From Bacteroidota bacterium (GTDB taxonomy: Bacteria > Bacteroidota > Bacteroidia > AKYH767-A > 2013-40CM-41-45): 64,000 nucleotides of DNA. Each line of letters starts with the position of its first letter. The first letter of the stretch is position 1. Below are positions 49,601 through 58,914 of this stretch, one piece after another. The stretch spans positions 68,623 to 132,622 of the forward strand of contig JADJFC010000011.1 of the NCBI GenBank assembly GCA_016708785.1. The letters run 5' to 3'. The notes beneath the pieces are model-generated. The model saw only the letters and a list, made by a program, of their open reading frames with translations. It ran no database searches and was not told the DNA's origin. The translations under genes and the position numbers were made by a program.

Positions 49601-51948
49601 TTAGAGGTATTGCTATGTCAGGGATTGTAACCGTTAATAATAATCTAATTGGCGATACTGTTCAGACGAATAGTCTGAAATTTGACGGCGCGAACACTTT
49701 TGATTTTAAGGCTATATCTGCATCCTTATATTCTATTAGTTCATATGATACTATCACAAATAATGTCATAGCCAACGTGACATTATTAAACGCTTCTTCC
49801 ACCACTAGTTTTGAGGGAATGCGTCTTATTCATTCTGATATAAGTTCGATGCTTGTTTCTAATAATAAATTCAGTAACATATACAATGAACGAATAGGTG
49901 GAATGGCTCTAATAAGTCTTGACAATACTTCTCCAAGCACTCAACATATTACTAATAACATTTTTGAAAATATTACTCAAACAAATCCAATGCTAACAAG
50001 CTTTACCGGAATTTATTGTGATGGTTCAGCAGTAAATGTTTCCGGCAACAGATTTGGGAGTTTAACTATTCCGAACTCGATTTCATTGGCTTCAAACGGA
50101 ACATGTTCAGCTATATTAATCACGACCTCTGCTGTTGATGGAGCAGCAACTATTCAAAATAACACAATTTCTAATTTATTATCTACAGGTTCTTCATCAT
50201 TTACCGGAATTAATTTTTCAGGAACAGGAAGTTATTCTCATTCCATCACCGAAAATATTATTAATAATATAAAATCAACATCTATAAAATCTTCTGATGA
50301 AACCGGTGAGTCCGGAGATTTTGCGCTGATAGGAATTGTTTTGAATGCTTCCAGTTCTATTCAGCCACAATTGATTTCAGGCAATTTAATTACAGGTCTG
50401 CTCGCGCAACCTTCTAATCGTGGCTTCTATCCTGTTGTATGTGGAATATTTGTTAAGAATGGAATTGTTAATGTGAAGAAAAATAAAATATATAATTTTC
50501 AAACAATTCCGGTTACGACTTCCGGCTCTCAAGTTTTACTTGGAATTAAATACCGTGGCGGAAGCGGAAGTATTACTGCCTCCAATAATATGATCTCAAT
50601 TACTAATTCTCCTTATTCACATAGGGCATCGATTTTTGGAATTTATGATCATAGTACTTCCTCATCAGTCAATTCATTTTTTCATAATTCTGTTTATATC
50701 GGTGGCGTCAATTCAGGAGTTTCCAATTCATCGTCATTTTGGAGAAATTCAACAACAGGAAACGTACAGGTAGTAAATAATTTGTTTCATAATTATAGAT
50801 CAGGTACCGGAAGTCATTACGCAATTGTGAATCTAACCGGAACTTCATGGAGCACTACAGCTTCCAATTACAATAATTTGAGTACATCCAACACCAGCAC
50901 GCTTGGTATGTGGCCGTTTTGGCCGCTGAACTCAGATAAATCTTTTGCTGCTTGGAAAGCTATTTCTGGTGGCGACATGCAATCGATAAATACACCGGTA
51001 GTTTTTGTTAATAATGAGAATGATCTGCATTTAACATATGATAATTGTGATCATGTTAATCGAGGTGCTCCATCATCAATTACAACTGATATTGATGGTG
51101 AGGCACGAAATAATACAACACCCGATATTGGTGCTGACGAATTAATTGGTGCAGGGATATTTTATTTTGCAGATTCAGATAATGACAATTATGGTTCAAC
51201 AACAGATTCAGCAAGGCTTTGTACGCCATCCGGAATATATACTGCTTTAATAGGCGGTGATTGTAATGATGGAAATGGATTGATTAATCCGGCTTCAACT
51301 GAGATCTGTGGAAATGGAATTGATGAAAATTGCAATGGTCAGATTGATGAAGGCTGTATAGTTACATTAAATCTAAAGGTATTAATTCAGGGGTATTTAT
51401 TAACATCAGGAACCATGCGTGCAGTGGTTGATAAAATTAATTATCCCTCAATTTGCGATACCATTATTGTAGAATTGCATCACACCAGTTCTCCATTTAA
51501 TTTAATACAATCAGTAAAAGAAATTATTGACACCTCAGGTTCAGGACAATTTATTTTCAATCCTTCCATTATCGGACAACAGTATTATATAGTTGTCAAA
51601 CATCGTAATTCACTTGAAACATGGAGCAGCTTACCGGTGAACTTTAATTCTTCGTCTGTAAGCTATGACTTCACTACTGCTGCAAACAAAGCTTATGGGA
51701 ATAACCAGTCAAGTTTAAGCAATGGCAAGTTTGGAATCTGGAGCGGCGATATTACGAATGGCATAACGTCTGGAATTAAGGATGGAATTATAAATTTCAA
51801 CGACTTCATTCAGTTAGAAAATCAAACTTCAGGATTCATTATTGGTTACAATGTCAATGATCTCACAGGTGATGGCATTGTTGATGCGGAAGATTATTCA
51901 TTGATTGAGAATAATGCAGCGTTAGGTGTTACACGTCTTAGTCCTTGA
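46648..51948 (+). CDS. Giant secreted beta-helix surface protein with MopE and dockerin-like motifs
   Basis: A 1766-residue protein with a signal peptide. A long Ser/Thr/Asn-rich region of short repeats (about 60-600, AISCNNLNVGTGVTINNN) precedes a right-handed beta-helix region (about 750-1450; repeated INNNKIANIEFNQ, VSNNKFSNIYNERI). A MopE-type metal-binding motif is near 1530-1570 (ADSDNDNYG, GGDCNDGNGLINPAS, ENCNGQIDEGC). The C-terminus has two EF-hand-like, dockerin-like loops (DGIINFNDFIQLE, LTGDGIVDAEDYSLIEN) in place of an obvious T9SS type A domain. Probably a surface adhesin or polysaccharide-binding protein. The gene is intact over 5.3 kb. Confidence 0.85.
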   Translation: MRTKFILLIVFSFFSYLKLNAQSINDFQSHQSGNWNQTSTWERWDGTTWVTPAPFTPTNTEGSITILNSHIVSVSAAVSADQTVINTGGQITTNPGITLTIANGSGDDLTINGTFLNSGTLSISTGTMKVNSGATFIHNTTSAISSILNVTTFDINSNFIYQGSSTLTPSISISGRTFGNLSFVSTSGSWSTTPGGNSAISCNNLNVGTGVTINNNNTANFLINGDLTIDGSFISISTQIFKLQGTSKIMSGISLTNFFDSLYITSGASYSVQNTLRLSGSAGVVVDGALTVNGGINCGTVIVSGTGAFNLSSGATMEVGSSAGITLPGNATGNIRTTGGRNFNPAANYIYNGSSAQDIGSALTVVNNLTIDNEFNVSQNGVALTVNGTLTIVGSGNFINPTTFVSSNSSLTLNGPNIAFVNGSTAGFTTNSSTDLNYGGSDAGITIPTSVSTLNTLSINKGSNHVAVSSSVTVSNLILTNGNFVCSSGLVKIKATSSITGGSGSSYVNGTLIRVINTGATSSITFPVGKLLYEPIKFNNVTVSGFSALDLEVEAHESIPAGGPNTSNLHGEMTNRYWYVNTSGLSSITSIGSFALTPTTPVPILTTNNLVGFSSNNSQLSYSSIGGIVGGSTITTTLSLSSFTSAVNFTGAYIGIGENIVAGDYYAIGPGASYTQPNGDNYVAKFATLTAAVNALNNLPGNSKRFFEFQSDYVSTSETYPITITYSGTATKKAVFRARSDASSTINIIGPYNTSFGGMIVLDGADHIIFDGSPGGTLGTTRRLRFRSRDATPFRAAFYIYNDATNNLLNALAIEGGLGSSNISIGPESSGGSGNDFTTIQNCKIGHRIDSIGIPSYGIFADGSSGMQTNDVIIQNNDFVGCRDAIEVRANIGYWLITQNNIYGDGINVFNGGITVLNCGVLDFNVTNNYLGGTAPGTGGLPMLISDNSFVGIDVENAEPTGRIKVNNNKIANIEFNQVGGFAAFRGIAMSGIVTVNNNLIGDTVQTNSLKFDGANTFDFKAISASLYSISSYDTITNNVIANVTLLNASSTTSFEGMRLIHSDISSMLVSNNKFSNIYNERIGGMALISLDNTSPSTQHITNNIFENITQTNPMLTSFTGIYCDGSAVNVSGNRFGSLTIPNSISLASNGTCSAILITTSAVDGAATIQNNTISNLLSTGSSSFTGINFSGTGSYSHSITENIINNIKSTSIKSSDETGESGDFALIGIVLNASSSIQPQLISGNLITGLLAQPSNRGFYPVVCGIFVKNGIVNVKKNKIYNFQTIPVTTSGSQVLLGIKYRGGSGSITASNNMISITNSPYSHRASIFGIYDHSTSSSVNSFFHNSVYIGGVNSGVSNSSSFWRNSTTGNVQVVNNLFHNYRSGTGSHYAIVNLTGTSWSTTASNYNNLSTSNTSTLGMWPFWPLNSDKSFAAWKAISGGDMQSINTPVVFVNNENDLHLTYDNCDHVNRGAPSSITTDIDGEARNNTTPDIGADELIGAGIFYFADSDNDNYGSTTDSARLCTPSGIYTALIGGDCNDGNGLINPASTEICGNGIDENCNGQIDEGCIVTLNLKVLIQGYLLTSGTMRAVVDKINYPSICDTIIVELHHTSSPFNLIQSVKEIIDTSGSGQFIFNPSIIGQQYYIVVKHRNSLETWSSLPVNFNSSSVSYDFTTAANKAYGNNQSSLSNGKFGIWSGDITNGITSGIKDGIINFNDFIQLENQTSGFIIGYNVNDLTGDGIVDAEDYSLIENNAALGVTRLSP

Positions 51949-52104
51949 AGAGAAGTTATGAATTTTACATAGTAATTTAATCTGCATTATTAATTCGGTT
52001 GAACATTCCGGCGAGCGGGGTATTTATATTAAGGAGTTTGTGAAATTTACATATCATGTTGATATTCATAGATTTAAAAATTAGCAAAATACTTAATTTT
52101 ATGC

Positions 52105-52123
52105 ACCTAATTAGGTACATTTG
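52105..52123 (+). promoter_or_regulatory. Palindrome overlapping a -7 box upstream of DUF4160 gene
   Basis: The perfect 12-base palindrome ACCTAATTAGGT (52105-52116) abuts and overlaps TACATTTG (52116-52123), a match to TAnnTTTG. The gene starts 17 bases on. A repressor dimer here would block the promoter, and the XRE protein encoded second in the operon is the natural candidate. Confidence 0.65.
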
Positions 52124-52140
52124 TTGTAAAACAATCTAAA

Positions 52141-52389
52141 ATGGCTCCATTATTAGCCGAAATGAATGGCATTAAAATATCGATCTTTTCTAAAGAGCAT
52201 CTGCCTCCACATTTTCATGCAGCTTTCGCTGAAGATGAAATATTGATTGAAATAAGAACAGGCAAAACCTATGAAGGGTGGATACCAACAAACAAACTAA
52301 AACTGGTACACAAGTGGCTGAAAGCAGGGAAAAATAGAGAAAACGCTGAAAGAATTTTTTTCGAACTAAACCCGAGATTGAAAAAATAA
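52141..52389 (+). CDS. DUF4160 protein (putative toxin-antitoxin partner)
   Basis: An 82-residue protein with the DUF4160 hallmark EHLPPHFHAAFAEDEILIEI followed by WIPTNKLKLVHKWLK. DUF4160 and DUF2442 proteins are frequent neighbours in bacterial and phage genomes and have been suggested as toxin-antitoxin pairs. No activity is established. It is followed 12 bases later by a DUF2442-XRE gene. Confidence 0.85.
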   Translation: MAPLLAEMNGIKISIFSKEHLPPHFHAAFAEDEILIEIRTGKTYEGWIPTNKLKLVHKWLKAGKNRENAERIFFELNPRLKK

Positions 52390-52401
52390 CAAAGGCAAAT
52401 A

Positions 52402-52998
52402 ATGGTCGTGAATAAAAATAAAATCAAAATGAAAACCCCCAAAATAAAAAGTACGGAACCAAATATCAACCGTAAACCTCATAAGAGATTACCGAAAATA
52501 TTAAAGATTAATCGTATTGAAAAAGATCGATTAATTGTATCTGTATTGTTTAGTACTGGTGAAGATAGAATACTTAACTTTAATAATATTTTTAAAAATA
52601 TTTGGAAAATTGATAAAGAAGATCCAGAATATAAACTTTTTAATCCAAATGAATTTGCGAAAGTTAAAGTTGAAAATCACACTTTGATTTGGAACAATGT
52701 CATTTTAGCAATTACAGATTTTGATAACAATAGAAAAAAAGTTTCATTTGATGTGGGAGCTGATTCATTATATAAACTGAGTGAAATTGATTCTAAATTA
52801 AATATTTCAATTGGTACTTTATTCAGAAGAGCAAGATTAGCAGCAAAGAAATCACAAGAAGAAGTAGCTGAATTATCTGGAACATCACGGACTTATATAA
52901 CAAAATTAGAAAATGATAAACAAGATATAGAAATAATAACTTTAAAAAAAATTGTTGAAGCTGGATTAAATAAACAGTTAAACATATCTATTGAATAA
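52402..52998 (+). CDS. DUF2442-XRE fusion protein (putative antitoxin/regulator)
   Basis: A 198-residue protein. Residues about 30-125 fit DUF2442 (ILKINRIEKDRLIVSVLFST, NIFKNIWKI...EYKLFN). Residues about 140-198 form an XRE helix-turn-helix (LFRRARLAAKKSQEEVAELS, then GTSRTYITKLENDKQ). The start at 52402 is uncertain, as the first 25 residues are basic and unlike the family, and the ATG at 52429 is possible. The fusion of the partner domain to a DNA-binding domain suggests autoregulation through the palindrome upstream. Confidence 0.8.
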   Translation: MVVNKNKIKMKTPKIKSTEPNINRKPHKRLPKILKINRIEKDRLIVSVLFSTGEDRILNFNNIFKNIWKIDKEDPEYKLFNPNEFAKVKVENHTLIWNNVILAITDFDNNRKKVSFDVGADSLYKLSEIDSKLNISIGTLFRRARLAAKKSQEEVAELSGTSRTYITKLENDKQDIEIITLKKIVEAGLNKQLNISIE

Positions 52999-53386
52999 TT
53001 TATTAACCCAAATAAAAGGATTTCAAGAAAATTAAAGAAATAATTTAAATTTATATCCCATTTGAATAAAAATTGAATTTATTCCGAATGAACAGCTGAA
53101 CGATAAAACAAGGAATTTGATTGTGGATGTACTAATAGCAACTTTACTAATAATATACACTTTATAAGAATTTATGTTGATGGACCTTTACCTTACAGCG
53201 TTTTCAAGACGAGTTTCATGAAAGATAAGCAAAGGAGGCGTAAATTATACGCCCTCTTGCTTTATTAAGTTATTATCAGATTCTTCAGGCTGCCTTGATT
53301 CTTCATTGTTTGGATTGTATTTGGAAACTAGCGATGTAAATAGTTTCATAATCTTATCAGGTATTTTAACCCTCTAAGTTTAAAAT
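52999..53386. other. Intergenic region with tiny ORF and hairpin
   Basis: On the minus strand, downstream of the nuclease-like gene, 53245-53349 could encode 34 residues (MKLFTSLVSKYNPNNEESRQ ... KQEGV). Support is weak. An imperfect hairpin at 53229-53260 (GGCGTA/TACGCC core, with flanking pairing) lies at its end and may be a terminator. Nothing else is seen. Confidence 0.4.
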
Positions 53387-54969
53387 TTAAAGTTGCATAT
53401 ATTGGAGGAATAAAATGTTTGTCTCTTTGATTAAAACGAAATAGTTCCCAGATCTCCTTGGGGTTTTATTAAGGTAATTTTCTAACTTTTCAAGATCGTT
53501 AATGTGTATTAATGTTAGTGGCTTAATATTGACTTTATTTGTTTTTAGATCAACAATTAATTCTTGAAATCTTGCATTAAAGGTATCTGCCATTAAAGGA
53601 GTTTGCAGCGCTTTGTCATTTAAAAAGATACATGGGTAGATTGTGTAGACATGACCTTTAGGAAACTTCAGGTCAATATTTATCATGTGCTCTTCAAGAA
53701 TTTCAATCGATTTTACTAATTGATTTACGCCGAATTTTTCAAAAAATGAATTCCTGTCATTTTTATATAAAGTGTCAATAGTCCCTCCGAATTTATCATC
53801 GTCATAAATACTACTTGATTTTACCTGACCAAGTATAATCTTAGAATTACTTCTAAAATACACATCTGCGATTTCGATATTTCCGTTCTTCGTGGGCAAT
53901 TTCAGTTGATTAAACATAAGTAGAATTGAATGCTTGTAATTCTCAAAGCAAACCTTCAGTATTTCACCCATGTAATTTTCAAAGAAATAACCAAACGCAC
54001 TTCGATACAAGGTAATTTTGAATTTTGATTTACCCTGCTCATCTTTTACATTTTTTATCCAATCAAACCAAAAATCATTTAGAAATTGCGAGTACGTTTT
54101 CTCTAAAAGGAATGAATTGTCAGATAAGATATACTTGCAAGGACCGACATTGATAAATGGAGATTTGCGGATAGTGATTAATTTGTAAGTTTCTTTGTTA
54201 GGTGTTGCTTGGCTCAGTTTATCATATAGGTTTTGGTGGCCTTCTTTTATTAGATAAAAAAAATTGTGTTCTGGTTTTTCGCTACTATTTGACAAGTACA
54301 TGCTGAATAATTCAAATATGAATTGCTGCGGCTCAATATTATACACAACTTTAAAATACTTGGAAATTTCAATGCCAAATACTTCGTGTTTAAGAAAAAG
54401 TCAATTAGATGAAATCCTCGAAAAGGAGTGAATACCGGATCAGTTTCGATCGACATTTCATTTAGTGGGAGAAGTTTTGGGTTTAATGATTCGAAATCAA
54501 CTCTTGTATCTTTGTCTTCTTCTCTTATTTGTGTGATTGTATAATTTACTGCTAAAAAATATCTTAGAATACTATCCCAAACTTCAGGCTTTGCCATTTT
54601 GAAGTTGTCAATGTTTTTTATCTCTGAGGAGTTGACTATTTCTTCCATTGCAAATAGGCAAGCTTGCCTATTAAAGATGATTGGATATTCCTCCTTACTT
54701 TTTGTGTATCTTTCTGCAACATTAGAATACTTAACAAATTGTTCTTTCGTCATAGTGAAATACTTGAGCTCTTTTACTTGTGTTTCAAATGTCTCATCAA
54801 TTTGAATTTCCGTTTTGGGCTTAAGACGATAGTTTAATCCTGATATTTCATAGAGAATGCTTTCCTTAGAAATATGACTGATTAAGGAGATTCTATTTTC
54901 CGGTGGCTCTTCTCCGAAAAACAATTTATAATCAAGAATCAATAATGGCTTAGGCGCTGCTATGTGCAT
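53387..54969 (-). CDS. Putative PD-(D/E)XK nuclease-like protein (frameshifted)
   Basis: Two overlapping frames give one protein of about 527 residues when one base is added at the A5 run 54395-54399. The join reads RGFHLIDFFLKHEVFGIEIS, then KYFKVVYNIEPQQFIF. In the second half, FENYMGEILK and then IEIADVYFRSNSKIILGQVK have the layout of the PD-(D/E)XK nuclease fold: a helix Glu, an Asp strand and a [Q/E]xK strand. Gln replaces the usual Glu. The first 250 residues match nothing I know. The gene follows the ART-like gene by 37 bases. A defence or toxin role is an inference from context only. Confidence 0.6.
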
Positions 54970-55006
54970 GGATGTGTATGGTTAGTGAAAAGAGTGATGG
55001 ACATGT

Positions 55007-55698
55007 TTAAATTTTTAGTTTCTGCCTTAAGTTATAATAAAAATGGATTGCTTTGATTTTATCATCTCCGTTTAATACGTCCTCTTGAATTTGAGTACTT
55101 ATTGATTTCTTATATTTTCTATAGATGTTTTTTGAGTATTCTGAATTAAATGATTTTTCTGTGATTTTACTTTTACTTATTTCGAAAAAACTATTTGCCG
55201 GAAATATTTTTATTTTACTGAGGCTGTCCTTAAAATACAACGCATTATTTTTATTGGAAGATTCTACAAAAATTAGCGATGACTCTGTTTTCTTTTTATT
55301 TATAAAGCAAATTTCAAGTTCTTCTCTATTTTCATAAGAGGTAAGCCATCCTAGTATATTTTCTGATTTCAATCTTGAAACTAATTTGACCATCCTTTTC
55401 GGATTTAGTTTTATATCTAAATCACTTAATTCAAATTGTTTTTCTTCAGGGAAAAAGGTTGAATATATTTTGGTATTGAAGAAACGGCATGACTTCTGGA
55501 GTTCAAATAGTTAACAAAAAAAACTTCAATATCGCTTTTTGTTTTCCAAACCTGAATACCTTTTCCGACATTTTTCGCCATCCATATCTTTGTTGCGAAA
55601 AACATTACATCTTCAAATTTCTCACTGAGATGGCCTCGGAATAAAAATGTGTTTTTCGGAATAATACAGTGACCATATTTTAAAATTATTTCACTCAT
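55007..55698 (-). CDS. Unknown protein, ART-like (frameshifted)
   Basis: One protein of about 231 residues is obtained by adding one base to the A5 run at 55452-55456, giving the join QPFFPEEKQFELSDLDIKLN. The N-terminus (PKNTFLFRGHLSEKFEDVMF, FATKIWMAKN) has the R...FFAT...A layout of ADP-ribosyltransferase/RES-type folds. Later REELEIC supplies an E-x-E. The C-terminus is Lys-rich and helical. The family call is tentative. First gene of a two-gene unit with the nuclease-like gene. Confidence 0.5.
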
Positions 55699-55815
55699 TT
55701 AAAGAATTATAATTTGATTAAAATAATTGGAATTGAACTAGAGAGTACTATGGTGTGAAAACAGATAAATATATTCAAGATTAACAAAGAGTTGACAAAA
55801 AAGCCGGGATCTAAA

Positions 55816-56643
55816 TTAAATAGTTGCACTCTCATTTCCTGCTTCAATTTTATTTTTCAATTCCTCAACTTCTAAAAGATTTTTTAAATTATTTGCACTT
55901 TCGTTCTTCCCTATTAACTCTTGTTTTATTCGATCAAGAATTTTAAGTTGCAGTAGATCAACAGTAAAACTAAAGGAGCCCATGGTTTTTTTATCTATTT
56001 GCTGAAGCTCCGTATCTGTCAAAACAGTTTTTAAGCCTTGAATAGTATATTCGTCTTTCTTCCACAGCTCTAGATTGTTATAAGTGACTCCTCGAATAAA
56101 TCCGTCTACTGTTCGGTGGATTACCAAATCATAAGCCCAATACATTTGATATAATTCTTGGGAGATGAAACAACGGGCTCCATCAATAAATTGAAAAGCT
56201 TCATCACTCACTTTTAGCAAATTGTTTTTAGCTTCCATTTTAATGCTATCATACTTTGTTGGTTTTCCAAATGGCTGCATATTCTTTAGTGTTTCAATAG
56301 ACCACTCAGAATCTTGAAGTATCCACAATGTTAATTGTACATTAGGAGGTATTGCTCTTTTAACAATAAAGGTATTTTTCCATATTTGTTCTAAGATTAA
56401 AATCTTCCTTTCGTTGATTGCTTTTACATTGTTTAGGAAAATTGAATGTGCATTATTTAAAAGATTGTTACTCTTAGATAATTCATTAGTCAATCCTACA
56501 ATTTTTTCATTGTATTCATGCTGGAACTTTGCTGTTATTTTTCCTAACAATATTTTACCACCAAATGCAAACGCTGAGATAATTACAACAGCAGTTCCAC
56601 CCATAGCTACGATTAGATCGCGAATAGTTATAGTTAGTATCAT
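55816..56643 (-). CDS. Membrane-anchored coiled-coil protein, unknown
   Basis: A 275-residue protein. One membrane helix (about residues 8-32, LIVAMGGTAVVIISAFAFGG) is followed by a helical region with coiled-coil character (about 35-80) and a mainly helical cytosolic domain (WAYDLVIHRTVDGFIRGVTY). The C-terminal 35 residues are another charged helix. I recognise no family. Its layout resembles that of the gene at 61350-62062. Confidence 0.6.
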   Translation of the reverse strand: MILTITIRDLIVAMGGTAVVIISAFAFGGKILLGKITAKFQHEYNEKIVGLTNELSKSNNLLNNAHSIFLNNVKAINERKILILEQIWKNTFIVKRAIPPNVQLTLWILQDSEWSIETLKNMQPFGKPTKYDSIKMEAKNNLLKVSDEAFQFIDGARCFISQELYQMYWAYDLVIHRTVDGFIRGVTYNNLELWKKDEYTIQGLKTVLTDTELQQIDKKTMGSFSFTVDLLQLKILDRIKQELIGKNESANNLKNLLEVEELKNKIEAGNESATI

Positions 56644-56861
56644 AATTTCAAATTTACTTAAATTTGGCTTGAATTACCAATTTCAAAAGAAACTTGAGGT
56701 TTAGAATATTAGCACCAGTTCAAAACAAACTACAGGTTTCCTTGCACCGCCCAATCCTGCCTGAGCCATTCCCAGACAATTCCTAACGAACCTTTTTCCG
56801 AAACGTTTATTTCGCACCACTAAACCAACCTTGGTTCAAATAAACTGAAGTTCCGTCTTGC

Positions 56862-57403
56862 TTAGCTCCTGATTAGGATCTTGGCAGCAATTGTCACCGC
56901 ATTATTCTCATAACCCTTTTCAGACAACCGCAGAATCCGGCTCTTGATCTCCGCCGGGCCCCAGAATAACCAACTTTGCTTTTCGAAATATTTCCGGAGT
57001 TCTAGCTCTCTATTACGGTAAACCTTTCCGGCAATAAGCCCGAACGAGATCCTTGTACTTTGAAGGATGTGGCCGGATTTGCACCAATCCTCATGAAGCC
57101 GTTTCGCCAGTGTTTCCCTGTAGTTCTTTGCGGTAAGCAGCTTGTACCGGCCGGACTGTTCGTCCTGTTCAATAGCTACATGCTCATAAACAACACCGGG
57201 ACTATCCAGATAAGACTTCACCTCAAGCAGGTAGATTGTATCGGTTGTTGTGCTATAGGCCACTATATCAATCTCCGGTCTTGGCGTGGAAGGTTTGTTA
57301 ATACTTCTTTTTCATCAGGCGTGAGATCGATCTTTACGGAATGTCTAACCCAATACTTTTCTTCTACCAGAAGCTGGCCAATGATTTGTTCGAATGCGTC
57401 CAT
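56862..57403 (-). CDS. PD-(D/E)XK nuclease-like protein, small conserved family (frameshifted)
   Basis: The N-terminus MDAFEQIIGQLLVEEKYWVR, then SVKIDLTPDEKE, lies in one frame from an ATG at 57403. The rest continues in another frame after one lost base near 57299-57307, as NKPSTPRPEIDIVAYSTTTD. Together they give about 180 residues, the usual length. The nuclease triad is clear: Glu-Ile-Asp in PEIDIVAY and ExK in IYLLEVKSY. It matches a widespread uncharacterised family of single-domain restriction-like proteins. Biological role unknown. Confidence 0.75.
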
Positions 57404-57514
57404 GTCTTTTTTCCTGTGATGCTACATGGGTGGGGTGACGGGTGCAATGGGATGGCTGGAAAGTTGGATAATGTTATCGAGCGGGGTTTGTTGGTAAGGA
57501 GAAATGAAAACCAC

Positions 57515-57640
57515 TTACTCCTTCACAATCTTCCCCGACACTTTTTCTTTCTCCGTAACAATCGTTACCAAATAAACTCCGGCTACAAATTTTCCATAGG
57601 AATATCCCTGTTATTAAACTTTAGTGTTGTGCAATATTTA
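57515..57640 (-). pseudogene. Remnant of a T9SS sorting domain
   Basis: On the minus strand 57515-57595 reads GKFVAGVYLVTIVTEKEKVS then GKIVKE and a stop, the canonical end of a T9SS type A domain. Upstream, in another frame, NNRDIPMEN supplies the preceding turn. No body of a secreted protein is found further upstream, so this is the end of a lost gene. The rest of the 57404-57763 gap shows nothing. Confidence 0.7.
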
Positions 57641-57763
57641 GGCAACATCTTTTTTCTTAATGTTTATAGATTCTGGTCAAAGAATATATGAAGAGCCAGT
57701 ACAGAAGATACTTCAACAACCTTAACAGTAGTTTCCTGCAACTATTGGATTTTGGAGAGAATA

Positions 57764-58114
57764 TTATTCTTGCAAAAGTTTAATTATGAATGCGATGTCA
57801 GACATAAACTGACGATCATCTTGGCCTTTATCAATTTTATTGTGTAATTCTTGGTACATTTGCGTTAAGGATCCTATTAAAATGCCGATTTCAGATTTAT
57901 AAAAACTAATTTCCCATATAGAGTTATCTCGATGGTAATTAACTCGTTCCATCAATAAATTTGCTATTGCTAACTGTTCTCCAGCGTTTTTAGGCTTTAT
58001 TCCATAAATTAGGCCATCTTTATCAGGTTCACCTTTAAATTTTATAGCTCGAAATACAAGTACAAGGCCTAAGCCATGTAGGAGATTATAATCAAGTGTT
58101 ATTGTTTTCATCAT
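57764..58114 (-). CDS. Small protein, unknown
   Basis: A 116-residue, mainly helical, intact protein (NLLHGLGLVLVFRAIKFKGE, GEQLAIANLLMERVNYHRD, DRQFMSDIAFIIKLLQE). No signal peptide, membrane helix or recognised family. Confidence 0.55.
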   Translation of the reverse strand: MMKTITLDYNLLHGLGLVLVFRAIKFKGEPDKDGLIYGIKPKNAGEQLAIANLLMERVNYHRDNSIWEISFYKSEIGILIGSLTQMYQELHNKIDKGQDDRQFMSDIAFIIKLLQE

Positions 58115-58297
58115 GATTTTATTTTTAGTAAATTTAAAAATATTTTATTAGTTCAGCCAAATATAAATTAAACTGTAGATTCTCAGATATGATAAAGTGC
58201 TTAAGATTGAACGTTATTATTCTGAATATAAAAAATCATTTAATTATTATTTTGCGGAAAAACGATTTTCTCTTGCGCAGAATCTAATTAAAATACA

Positions 58298-58898
58298 ATG
58301 AAATTTGGAACTTCAAGAAGAAGAAATATTTTCTGGCTATCAATTGGCGCAATAGCAACTTTCCTTGCTGTTCTCATTCTTAGGTACTTTCTCATTTGGA
58401 GAGGATATTCCTTAGATATTATCGCAGGAATATTAGGAGCAGTCGTTCTATTATTGATCCTTGAAGTGAAAGAGTTTTACACAGAAAAATTTGTCTATGG
58501 CAAAGCTCAAGGAGTTTATAAAAGAAAAGAGATTTTCGAAGTTGATCATACTGCAATAATCAATACTAAATACAAGCCTTTAGAAGCTTATGAGTCTATT
58601 GATTCTGAATTGCAAGTTAGATATTTAGGAGAAAGAAGTTATTCCATTAAAGCATTTTACCAATTAGGAGAGGTTGAGGGATTTATGCAATTAGATCCTT
58701 TTAATCCTCTAAGAGGAAGTGGTACTTATCAATACGTGTCAGGAGGATTAAAAGATATCGGTACTTATGAAATGTTTTTAAATAAGCAGAAACCGAGTGC
58801 AATTTATGTTGAATATAAAAATATCGTTCCAAATGGACTTGCTGAAGGTTTATGAAACTTGGGTATGGGTCTCAGAATTGATGTCAGAAAAGAAATAA
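58298..58898 (+). CDS. Two-helix membrane protein, unknown (frameshifted at end)
   Basis: Two hydrophobic helices lie near residues 10-30 and 38-57 (FWLSIGAIATFLAVLILRYF, IIAGILGAVVLLLILEV). A soluble beta-rich domain follows (YSIKAFYQLGEVEGFMQLDP). The frame stops at 58855. Removing one T at 58849-58851 gives GYETWVWVSELMSEKK and a stop at 58896-58898, placing it 16 bases before the DUF2971 gene. The two probably form an operon. No family recognised. Confidence 0.6.
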
Positions 58899-58914
58899 AA
58901 GAAGGAGTTAAAAC

